DNA of 8,084 nucleotides from Chloroflexota bacterium (GCA_016190545.1 JACPQI010000095.1:1-8084), one strand, 5' to 3'. Positions 1 to 6,558 are shown, numbered from the stretch's first letter. Made by a program: numbers and translations. The notes: a model not told the origin generated them from the letters alone.

Positions 1-548
1 ACACGGCGGTGAACACTGCCCTAGAGGCCACGGACAAGCTCCGTGACACCGCAGACGCTCTGGGGCGGGCCTTCGTGGTGGAAGTCATGGGGCGCCATTC
101 GGGAATGCTCGCGCTTCAGGTCGGACTGGCCGCGGGCGCCGTCGAGGTGCTTGTTCCTGAAATACCGGTGGACCTCAGGCACGTTGCCCATCGTATCTAC
201 GATGGCTTCAAACGCGGACGCCGCAGCAGCATCATCGTGGTAGCGGAGGGATTTGGAGAGGGTGGTGCGGTGGAAGTCGCCAAGGCCATATCAACCTACA
301 GCCCACTGGACTGCCGTGTCACCGTCCTCGGCCATATCCAGCGCGGTGGCGATCCCACCGCCTTCGACCGCGTCCTGGGCGGCGTTCTCGGCGATGGCGC
401 TATCGAAGGTCTGCTAAAGGGTTACACATGCCATATGGTCGGGCAAGCGCATCAGGCCATTGTGTTCGTGCCGTTGGAAGATACCTGGAAGAAGCACCGG
501 TACCCATCAGAGCAGCAGCTTCACCTGCTGAAAGAGCTTTCCGGCTGA
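1..548 (+). CDS. pfkA: 6-phosphofructokinase, C-terminal part (5' end outside window)
   Basis: Phosphorylates fructose 6-phosphate to fructose 1,6-bisphosphate in cytosolic glycolysis; a PPi-dependent form would be reversible. The reading frame is open to the left edge, with the first whole codon at position 3, and ends at a double TGA TGA (546-551). It shows the C-terminal half of the PFK fold. FVVEVMGRHSG matches the substrate-binding MGR segment. VVAEGF carries the conserved Glu. RVTVLGHIQRGGDPTAFDR (HIQRGG at 333-350) holds the Arg and His residues that bind the sugar phosphate. The GTG at position 9 lies inside the conserved DTAVNTAL-like helix, so it is not the start. The phosphoryl-donor signature (GGDD versus GGDG, and the residue before TIDND) lies upstream of the window, so ATP or PPi use cannot be decided. 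The gene runs 24 nt ahead of the aldolase, probably in the same operon. Confidence 0.93.
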   Translation, partial: TAVNTALEATDKLRDTADALGRAFVVEVMGRHSGMLALQVGLAAGAVEVLVPEIPVDLRHVAHRIYDGFKRGRRSSIIVVAEGFGEGGAVEVAKAISTYSPLDCRVTVLGHIQRGGDPTAFDRVLGGVLGDGAIEGLLKGYTCHMVGQAHQAIVFVPLEDTWKKHRYPSEQQLHLLKELSG

Positions 549-572
549 TGAGGCATTGAGAGTGAGGGTGTG

Positions 573-2003
573 ATGATGCGTGGCTTTAGCTCACTGCAAG
601 AAATGCTGGCGGAATGTCGAAGCGCCGTCGACCTGCCAGCGGACGGCCCGGTGCGGGTAAGGGATGCCGCTGCGCTCTGTGAACGCCTCATTGATAGGCT
701 TCTCTACACCGCCGTCTTCGCCAAGGATGGCGGACTGAGCGAGAGCTGCCGCTGGGTCATCCGTTCAGCTGCCCAGTCCCTGGGCGCCATACCTAGCTCC
801 GTGCATCCTCTCTACATGGCCCGTGGGCGTGGCGAGTATATCGGAGTCACCGTCCCCGCTATCAACGCGCGCGGCCTCCAGTATGAAGAAGCGCGTGCGG
901 TTTTCCGCGTCGCCCAAAAGTTGAACGCAGGGGCCTTTATCCTTGAGCTCGCTCGTTCGGAGATGGGTTATCTCCAGGTCTCTCCCGCCGAATACGCCGC
1001 CGTGGTGCTCGCCGCCGCCATCCGAGAAGGCTACAGCGGCCCCGTCTTCATTCAGGGCGACCACTTCCAGGCGGACAGGAAGCGGTTTGTGGCAGACCGG
1101 GACGGCGAGTTGTCCAGCCTTCGCTCCCTGATCGTTGACGCAATCGCCGCCGGCTTTTACAACATTGATATTGATGCCTCCACCCTCGTCGCTCTGGGCA
1201 CCTCCACCTTTGATGCAGAGCAAGAGCCTAACTATCAACTTACAGCGGAACTGACTGCATGGATCCGTCGCCATGAGCCGGAGGGCGTCACTATCTCCAT
1301 CGGCGGTGAGATCGGGGAGGTTGGCGGTCGCAACAGTACGATAGAGGACTTGGATGCGTTCATGGCAGGATACCTGCGCATTCTAGGACAGCGTGGTGTC
1401 ACGCCAGGCATCAGCAAGATCAGCGTCCAGACCGGCACCCACCATGGCGGCTTGGTTCTGGCGGACGGACGGATCGCGGACGTGGCGTTGGACTTCGGCG
1501 TGCTGGAGCGGCTCTCCACCCATGCTCGCGAGCGCTATGGCCTGGCGGGCGCTGTCCAGCACGGCGCCTCCACCTTGCCGGAGTCCATGTTTCACCGCTT
1601 CCCGAAGGCAAACACGGCGGAGGTGCACCTGGCTACAGGTTTCCAGAACCTGCTCTATGAGAACCCGGCTTTTCCTGTGGACCTGCGCCAGGAGATGTAC
1701 GCTTATCTCACGTCTACCTTTCGCGCTGACTGGAGACCGAACGAAACGCAGGCCCAGTTCCTCTACCGCCAGCGCAAACGGGCGTTTGGCCCGTTCAAGG
1801 AACAGCTCTGGACCATTCCTGAGGAGCGCAAGCAACATCTACGGCAGGCCCTTGAAGGCATGTTGACAGACTTGTTTCAGCAATTGGGCGTGGCTGAGAC
1901 CAAGCGCGTCTTCGCGCCTCATCTGCGGCTGGTCGAGGTCTTGCCGCCCAGGCCACAGGCGCTGCAAGAAGCGATAGCCGCTGTGGCTATGAAAGGAGGG
2001 TAA
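573..2003 (+). CDS. fba: Class II (zinc-dependent) fructose-bisphosphate aldolase, long form
   Basis: Cleaves or forms fructose 1,6-bisphosphate from dihydroxyacetone phosphate and glyceraldehyde 3-phosphate, in the cytosol. The 476 residues are longer than the roughly 280-360 of common class II enzymes, with an extended N-terminus and a C-terminal tail of about 110 residues. Core motifs appear in order. FIQGDHFQ (about 159-166) has the catalytic Asp and first zinc His. GFYNIDIDAS (about 194-203) and GGEIGEVGG (about 244-252) follow. QTGTHHGG (about 286-293) and VQHGAST (about 327-333) carry the other zinc histidines. All expected metal ligands are therefore present. Start codons are stacked as GTG ATG ATG at 570, 573 and 576. 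GAGGG at 564-568 fits 573 or 576 better than 570, and I chose 573. The stop codon abuts the next gene's ATG. A tagatose-bisphosphate aldolase activity cannot be excluded. Confidence 0.88.
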   Translation: MMRGFSSLQEMLAECRSAVDLPADGPVRVRDAAALCERLIDRLLYTAVFAKDGGLSESCRWVIRSAAQSLGAIPSSVHPLYMARGRGEYIGVTVPAINARGLQYEEARAVFRVAQKLNAGAFILELARSEMGYLQVSPAEYAAVVLAAAIREGYSGPVFIQGDHFQADRKRFVADRDGELSSLRSLIVDAIAAGFYNIDIDASTLVALGTSTFDAEQEPNYQLTAELTAWIRRHEPEGVTISIGGEIGEVGGRNSTIEDLDAFMAGYLRILGQRGVTPGISKISVQTGTHHGGLVLADGRIADVALDFGVLERLSTHARERYGLAGAVQHGASTLPESMFHRFPKANTAEVHLATGFQNLLYENPAFPVDLRQEMYAYLTSTFRADWRPNETQAQFLYRQRKRAFGPFKEQLWTIPEERKQHLRQALEGMLTDLFQQLGVAETKRVFAPHLRLVEVLPPRPQALQEAIAAVAMKGG

Positions 2004-3608
2004 ATGCCACAGCTGGACAGCCGGCAAAGCAGCTATGGACTTCAGCACCACGGCATCATCAATCCCGCCGCTGTGTGGTGGAACCTCTCCACCCCCTCCA
2101 TCTACGAGGAGGTTGTGCGGCATCGGGAAGGTTTGATCGCCCACCTGGGGCCGCTGGTAGTGCGCACCGGACATTACACGGGACGCTCGCCCAAAGACAA
2201 GTTCATCGTCGAAGAACCGGGCAGCCGGGCCGGCATTTGGTGGGGCGAGGCCAACCACCCCATGAGCGAAGCCCAGTACCAGGTCCTTCGTAGCCGGCTC
2301 TTGGCTTATCTCCAGGGCAAGGAGATTTTCGTCCGAGACTGCTTTGTTGTGGCCGACCCGGCGCTTCGCATGCCAATCCGCGTCATCACTGAGAAGGCGT
2401 GGCATAACCTCTTCGCCCACAACATGTTTATTCAGGCCCAGCTCCGTGAGTTGCAGGGCCATGTGCCGGAGCTCACCCTCATCTGCGCTCCGCATTTCCA
2501 CGCCGTGCCGGAGGTGGACGGCACCAACTCGGAAGCCTTCATCGTCATCAACTTTGCGCAGAAAACCATCCTTATTGGTGGCACCAGCTACGCGGGCGAG
2601 ATGAAGAAGTCCGTGTTCAGCGCCCTTACCTACTACCTGCCGCCCAAGGGTGTGTTGCCTATGCACTGCGCCGCCAACTCCGGCCCCGACAGCGCCACCG
2701 CCCTCTTTTTCGGCCTCTCCGGCACTGGCAAGACCAGCCTGTCCACCTCCGCCGACCGTACGCTCATCGGCGATGACGAGCATGGCTGGGGTGACAATGG
2801 CATCTTTAACTTTGAAGGGGGCTGCTACGCCAAGGCCATCCGCCTTTCGACCACGGCGGAGCCGGAGATATACCAGACTACGCGACGGTTCGGCACCATC
2901 CTTGAAAACGTGTTCGTTGATCCCTCCAGTCGACGGCTCAACCTTGACGACGACTCGGTCACGGAAAATACGCGCGCTTGCTATCCCATCTCCCACCTGG
3001 CCAACGCAACGCGCAGCGGCATAGGTAGTCACCCGTCCGTCATCTTCATGCTCACCGCTGACGCCTTCGGCGTTCTGCCGCCAATCGCCCGTCTTACGTC
3101 CGCGCAGGCCATGTATCACTTCATATCCGGCTACACAGCTAAGGTCGCAGGCACCGAGCGGGGCGTCAGCACCCCGTCCGCTACCTTCAGCGCCTGCTAC
3201 GGGTCCCCATTTATGACCAGGCACCCGAGCGTCTACGCCACGTTGCTGGCGGAAAAGGTTCAGCGACACAATGCCCAGGTCTGGCTCGTCAATACCGGGT
3301 GGACCGGGGGTACATACGGCGTCGGCAGCCGTATGAAGATTGGCTACACCAGGGCCATGGTCCGGGCGGCCCTGACCGGCAGGTTGGCTGGAGTCCCTAC
3401 TGAGCGCGATCCCGTTTTCGGCGTGCAGGTCCCCTTGTCCTGTCCAATGGTGCCGCCGGAGGTTCTCATTCCCCGCAAGACCTGGCAGGACCAGCGCGCC
3501 TATGACGAGCAGAGCCGCATACTGGCCCAGCTCTTTCGTCAGAACTTCAAGAAGTTCGCCGACCAGATGCCTGACGATGTGAAGGCAGTGGGGCCTGAGT
3601 TGCGCTGA
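2004..3608 (+). CDS. pckA: Phosphoenolpyruvate carboxykinase (ATP)
   Basis: Interconverts oxaloacetate plus ATP with PEP, CO2 and ADP; it is the entry step of gluconeogenesis, or an anaplerotic step run in reverse. At 534 residues it has the usual length of the ATP-dependent family. Visible motifs include RTGHYTGRSPKDKF (54-67, with the substrate-binding Arg61). GGTSYAGEMKKS (192-203) has the Tyr and Lys residues that contact substrate and Mn2+. PMHCAAN includes metal-ligand His221. The P-loop is GLSGTGKT (237-244), followed by LIGDDEHGW (254-262) with the metal-binding aspartates. ENTRACYP carries Arg324, and the C-terminal nucleotide-binding segment VSTPSATFSACYG is intact. The ATG follows the aldolase TAA with no gap. 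Its Shine-Dalgarno AGGAGG (1994-1999) lies inside the end of the aldolase gene, so translational coupling is likely. Confidence 0.97.
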   Translation: MPQLDSRQSSYGLQHHGIINPAAVWWNLSTPSIYEEVVRHREGLIAHLGPLVVRTGHYTGRSPKDKFIVEEPGSRAGIWWGEANHPMSEAQYQVLRSRLLAYLQGKEIFVRDCFVVADPALRMPIRVITEKAWHNLFAHNMFIQAQLRELQGHVPELTLICAPHFHAVPEVDGTNSEAFIVINFAQKTILIGGTSYAGEMKKSVFSALTYYLPPKGVLPMHCAANSGPDSATALFFGLSGTGKTSLSTSADRTLIGDDEHGWGDNGIFNFEGGCYAKAIRLSTTAEPEIYQTTRRFGTILENVFVDPSSRRLNLDDDSVTENTRACYPISHLANATRSGIGSHPSVIFMLTADAFGVLPPIARLTSAQAMYHFISGYTAKVAGTERGVSTPSATFSACYGSPFMTRHPSVYATLLAEKVQRHNAQVWLVNTGWTGGTYGVGSRMKIGYTRAMVRAALTGRLAGVPTERDPVFGVQVPLSCPMVPPEVLIPRKTWQDQRAYDEQSRILAQLFRQNFKKFADQMPDDVKAVGPELR

Positions 3609-3659
3609 GCGCCGTCCCGCTGTTGACGTTTGTTGTATGATGGGGGACGGCGATGCGCA
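3601..3659. repeat. Imperfect inverted repeat straddling the pckA stop codon
   Basis: CGCCGTCCC (3610-3618) is the exact reverse complement of GGGACGGCG (3644-3652). Outside it, TGCGC (3601-3605) pairs with GCGCA (3655-3659) across a 4/2-nt internal loop that contains the pckA TGA. The loop of about 25 nt includes TATGAT (3636-3641), a -10-like hexamer. No T-run follows, so it is not a classical intrinsic terminator. It could be a 3'-end stabiliser, a factor-dependent terminator or an operator. The rest of the 3609-3749 spacer shows only the ribosome-binding site of the next gene. Confidence 0.45.
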
Positions 3660-3749
3660 AGCTACTCACAGGTATGTTTGTGTGCCAGTAGGGTCCACAG
3701 TTCGATAAGCAGTAGCTCGCGCCCTAATCTCTAAGGAAGGAGGCGAGCA

Positions 3750-4376
3750 ATGTCGACCAAGAATACTATTGAACTCTTCGTGCCCAAGGCCAACCCGCGC
3801 GCCATCAACAAAGGCCTCGTGGCCCGGCCAGAGACCCTGGACAACAAAGTCGTCGCCGTCATGGACAACGGCAAGCCCAACGCCGGCCCCCTCATGGAGC
3901 GGGTGGCCAAGCTGCTGGGCCAGCGTTTCAAAATCGCCGAGGTAGTCACCTTCAAGCGCATGAGCAACACCTCCCAATGGTGGAACTATGAACCATTGAC
4001 GGACCGGCTCAACGCCTACCCCAAGAAAATAGACGTGGCCATCACCGGGATGGGTGACTGAGGGGGTTGCACCTCGTGGAGTATCCACGATGCGATAGAG
4101 ATGGAGCAACGCGGCGCTGCGGCGGTCTCGTTCTGCACAGACCAGTTCGCGCCCCTTGCCAGCACGGAAGCCAGGGGCATGGGCCTGCACGGGTTGCCCC
4201 TCATCATTGTGCCTCACCCCAACGCTACCCGGTCGCTGGAGGAATTGGACCGTATCGCCGCCCAGGTCGTCGACCAGGTGGCGGAAGGCCTGACCAAGCC
4301 GGCCAAGCTTTTGGAAGAGGAGTACCGCGGCAAGAAGTACACCTTGCCCAAGAAGAGCGTGGGTGAAGTTAAGTAA
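3750..4376 (+). CDS. UGSC-family selenoprotein with in-frame TGA (Sec104)
   Basis: Read through the TGA at 4059-4061, this is one 208-residue protein. The two halves are in the same frame, and the 13 codons between the TGA and the ATG at 4101 are open and family-like. The key motif is GMGD-U-GGC-TSWSIHDAIE (Sec104, Cys107), a U-x-x-C arrangement like thiol/selenol redox centres. I recognise it as the UGSC (seleno)protein family, described from sequence surveys without a known reaction. The N-terminus starts at ATG 3750 behind a strong AAGGAGG (3737-3743). The C-terminal half continues with FCTDQFAPLA and LIIVPHPNATRS. A stem-loop fitting a bacterial SECIS lies directly after the TGA. Neighbouring genes end at ordinary TGA stops, so the code is not reassigned. 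ATG 4101 has no Shine-Dalgarno. There is no signal peptide or membrane segment, so a cytosolic redox protein is likely. It is the first gene of a three-gene operon. Confidence 0.88.
4059..4093 (+). promoter_or_regulatory. Sec codon (UGA) and putative bacterial SECIS stem-loop
   Basis: The TGA at 4059-4061 is followed 7 nt later by a hairpin. GCA (4069-4071) pairs with TGC (4091-4093). A two-base bulge CC (4072-4073) follows, then TCGTGG (4074-4079) pairs with CCACGA (4085-4090) around the loop AGTAT (4080-4084). The apical loop begins 18 nt after the UGA and has G at its second position, as known bacterial SECIS elements require for SelB binding. If A4080 pairs with T4084, a GTA triloop remains with G first. 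The stem also encodes residues 107-115 of the protein. Confidence 0.75.
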
Positions 4377-4406
4377 CTCGTTTCGACTACTTCCTAAGGA
4401 GACGCC

Positions 4407-5510
4407 ATGGTCCAGACTGCGCCCCTGAAGGGGGAGAAAGTAAGCCTGCCCGATGACCTGGACGCCATCTTTGACGAGTACTACACCCAGGGCTGGACGG
4501 ATGGCCTGCCTATCGTGCCTCCTACGGCGGAGCGGGTACGCGCCATGCTCCAGTACACAGACCGGGACCCAAACGAGGTCTTCTCCTATATGGCGCCGTC
4601 CCAGTGGGAGACCACCATTGAGCGCATTGCCGTCAACTGTGTCATGGCGGGCTGCAAGCCGGAGTACTTCCCCGTCGCCCTAGCCGCCCTGCAGGCGATG
4701 GAGGACAAACAGTTCAACCTCATGGGCATCCAGGCCACCACGCATCCCTGCGGCGCCATGGTCTTCCTCAGCGGGCCTATCGCCAAGGAACTGAACGTCA
4801 ACGCCGGCTCCGGTTGCATGGGCCCCGGATGGCGGGCCAACGCCACCATAGGCCGAGCGCTGCGCCTCGTGATGCTCAACTGCGGCGGCGCAACACCAGG
4901 CCCGGTGGACAAGGCCACCCAGGGGCAACCGGGGAAATTCAGCTACTGCTTCGCCGAGAACGAGGACGAGAGTCCGTGGGAACCGTTCCGTGTGGAGCAT
5001 GGCCACCCGAAGGACATCACCACGGTCACCGTGGGCGCCATGGAGAACCCGCACAACATCAACGACCACGTGAGCAATCATGCGGAAGGCATCCTCATCA
5101 CCGCCTGCGACTCCATTGCCACCATGGGCTCCAACCAGTCCTATACCCTGAACAGCGACTTCTTCGTGTGTTTCGGCCCGGAGCACGCCGCCATCATCGC
5201 CAAAGACGGCTTCTCCAAGGAGGACGTGCGGCGCTACATCTACGAGAACGCGCGTTTGCCTATGTACAAACGGCAGAAGGGCGGGATGTGGAGCATGCTT
5301 CCCATGCCCAAGTGGTTCAGCACGGTTGACGACCACGCCCTGGTGCCTGTCGTCGCCGATATGAAGGACATCCATATCATCATGGCTGGCGGCGCGGGCA
5401 AGCACTCCTGTTGGATGTCCAGCGTCGGCATTTCCCGCTCGGTCACCTTGCCCATCGCAAAGAAGGACGGCACAGCCATCAAATCCATCAAGGAGTTAGC
5501 TAGGCGATGA
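4407..5510 (+). CDS. Uncharacterised conserved Cys/His-rich protein, partner of the UGSC selenoprotein
   Basis: 367 residues starting at ATG 4407, with TAAGGAG (4395-4401) 5 nt upstream. I recognise the protein type (a conserved opening such as GWTDGLPIVPPTAERV, about 29-44) but know no established function. Homologous sequences, as I recall, often lie beside UGSC proteins. Conserved-looking segments include VNCVMAGCKPEYFP (about 77-90), ATTHPCGAMV (110-119), GSGCMGPGWRANATIGRAL (134-152), NDHVSNHAEGILITACDS (219-236), GPEHAA (257-262) and a C-terminal AGGAGKHSCWMSS (327-339). At least nine cysteines and several histidines suggest metal or thiol chemistry, but no canonical CxxC is seen. There is no signal peptide or transmembrane stretch. 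The gene starts 30 nt after the selenoprotein and its stop overlaps the next start (ATGA), so the three are probably co-expressed. It may be the catalytic or scaffold partner that uses the selenoprotein as redox partner; this is inference. Confidence 0.8.
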   Translation: MVQTAPLKGEKVSLPDDLDAIFDEYYTQGWTDGLPIVPPTAERVRAMLQYTDRDPNEVFSYMAPSQWETTIERIAVNCVMAGCKPEYFPVALAALQAMEDKQFNLMGIQATTHPCGAMVFLSGPIAKELNVNAGSGCMGPGWRANATIGRALRLVMLNCGGATPGPVDKATQGQPGKFSYCFAENEDESPWEPFRVEHGHPKDITTVTVGAMENPHNINDHVSNHAEGILITACDSIATMGSNQSYTLNSDFFVCFGPEHAAIIAKDGFSKEDVRRYIYENARLPMYKRQKGGMWSMLPMPKWFSTVDDHALVPVVADMKDIHIIMAGGAGKHSCWMSSVGISRSVTLPIAKKDGTAIKSIKELARR

Positions 5511-6409
5511 CGACAACGAAGAAGGGCTACACAGCTTCCGCCAAGACCCGCGCCATCATCCAGGGCGCTTACGACCTCCACGTTCACTCCAAGCCCGACC
5601 TCTATGACCGCCACTGGTCCGATATCGAGGCGGCACGAGGATACAAGAAGGCCGGTATGGCGGGCATCCTCATCCGGGGCCACATCAGCAGCACCGTGGA
5701 ACGTGGCCAGATCGCCCAAGAGGTCACCGGATTCCCGGTCTGGGGTGCTATTCTCTTGGAGGGATTCGTGGGCGGCGTCAACGTCCTCGGCACGGAGGCG
5801 GCCCTCGCTCAAGGCTGCAAACTGGTCTGTCTGCCCAACGCCCACGCCGCCAACTTCCGCAAGCGCTTGGGCAAGAAGGCCCTGCACAAAAGCGGCGCCC
5901 TCGAGACCCCCGAGCCTTCCATCCCCGTGGTCGATAAGTCGGGTAAGCTCCTGCCTGAGGTCAAAGATGTCGTCCGGCTCGTCGCCAAATACGGCGCCAT
6001 GCTGGACGCCGGCTACTGTTCGCTCAAAGAGACCTTCACCATCGCCGATGCCGCGGAGAAGGCTGGCGTGAAGGCCATCATCGTCAGCAATCCCCTCGCA
6101 TTTTGGTCAGAGTTCCCCTTGAGTGACGTGAAGAAGCTGGCCAGTCGGCCCCACGTCTATGTGGAGCATTCGGCAATTCATATGCTCAAGGTCACGCCCA
6201 CCACCGTCTCTGCCAAGGATTTGGCCAAATACATCAAAGGCGTAGGCGCCCGCAAGACCTTCCTTACTTCGGATGCGGGACATGCTGGCGGCTATCAGCC
6301 GGTCGCCATGTTCGAGTACATGCTGGACCGGTTGATGGATGAAGGCATCAGCCAAAAAGACTTGCGCACTATGGTCTACGACGTGCCCCGGCGCATCATG
6401 GGTATATAG
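5507..6409 (+). CDS. DUF6282-type amidohydrolase-like TIM-barrel protein
   Basis: 300 residues, probably a cytosolic metal-dependent hydrolase of the amidohydrolase superfamily; the substrate is unknown. AYDLHVHSKPDLYDRHW (about 21-37) is the beta-1 HxH metal site (His25, His27). IRGHISST carries His59, YVEHSAI carries His221, and FLTSDAGHAGG has Asp256 in the position of the late-barrel metal Asp. The pattern DLHVHxxPD followed by EAARxxKxAGMxG is what leads me to DUF6282. Two segments deviate from what I expect: LDAGYCS has Tyr where family-like proteins tend to have GH, and VSNPLAF has Asn where I would expect THP. Metal binding may therefore be reduced or altered. The ATG lies within the ATGA overlap with the upstream stop, with AAGGAG at 5490-5495, showing translational coupling. 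It could be a hydrolase, a decarboxylase or a lyase. Confidence 0.8.
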   Translation: MTTTKKGYTASAKTRAIIQGAYDLHVHSKPDLYDRHWSDIEAARGYKKAGMAGILIRGHISSTVERGQIAQEVTGFPVWGAILLEGFVGGVNVLGTEAALAQGCKLVCLPNAHAANFRKRLGKKALHKSGALETPEPSIPVVDKSGKLLPEVKDVVRLVAKYGAMLDAGYCSLKETFTIADAAEKAGVKAIIVSNPLAFWSEFPLSDVKKLASRPHVYVEHSAIHMLKVTPTTVSAKDLAKYIKGVGARKTFLTSDAGHAGGYQPVAMFEYMLDRLMDEGISQKDLRTMVYDVPRRIMGI

Positions 6410-6470
6410 TCGCTAGCCCGTATATGTACTAAGGGCCTATCCGAAAGCCATGCCGAAAATGGGGGAGTTC

Positions 6471-6558
6471 AGAGGGGGTTTCCCTCTCTGACAGGGGTCT
6501 GGGGCTGTCCCCCAGCTTCTCTTTTCCTCTCCCGCTCCCTTGGCAAGGGAGCGGGAGA
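6471..6558. repeat. Cluster of three palindromes, putative dispersed REP-like element
   Basis: The 207-nt gap between the DUF6282 gene and the dehydrogenase contains three successive hairpins. AGAGGG (6471-6476) pairs with CCCTCT (6482-6487). CTGGGG (6499-6504) pairs with CCCCAG (6510-6515). A perfect 14-bp stem (6528-6541 with 6545-6558) closes a GGC triloop. The third arm is flanked by AGAGGGTGTGAGGG. The style resembles short palindromic repeats scattered in intergenic DNA of GC-rich bacteria. It lacks a T-run after the last stem, so it is not a typical intrinsic terminator. Nothing else is evident in 6410-6616 except AAGGAG at 6601-6606. Confidence 0.6.

Noticed and set aside
1839..3269. 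476-aa minus-strand ORF
   Set aside because: It lies antisense to pckA and the end of the aldolase gene, shows no family motifs, and is explained by GC-rich codon bias.
3606..3608. pckA TGA as a second Sec codon, given the inverted repeat around it
   Set aside because: PckA is already full length (534 aa), another in-frame TGA follows at 3624, and the hairpin loop is far larger than a SECIS loop.
3623..3641. TTGACG plus TATGAT as a promoter for the selenoprotein operon
   Set aside because: The spacer is only 7 nt, far from about 17, and no good partner hexamer is found for either at normal spacing.
4059..4061. TGA as a disabling nonsense mutation (pseudogene) or as a reassigned code
   Set aside because: Both halves are intact and in frame, the TGA falls in the U-x-x-C motif with a SECIS-like hairpin behind it, and nearby genes use TGA as a true stop.
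4101..4376. Separate 91-aa gene starting at ATG 4101
   Set aside because: No Shine-Dalgarno precedes it, and the in-frame codons before it extend the family motif up to the TGA, so it is the second half of the selenoprotein.
6528..6558. Perfect 14-bp hairpin as an intrinsic terminator
   Set aside because: No T-run follows on either strand, and two more hairpins precede it, so a repeat element fits better.
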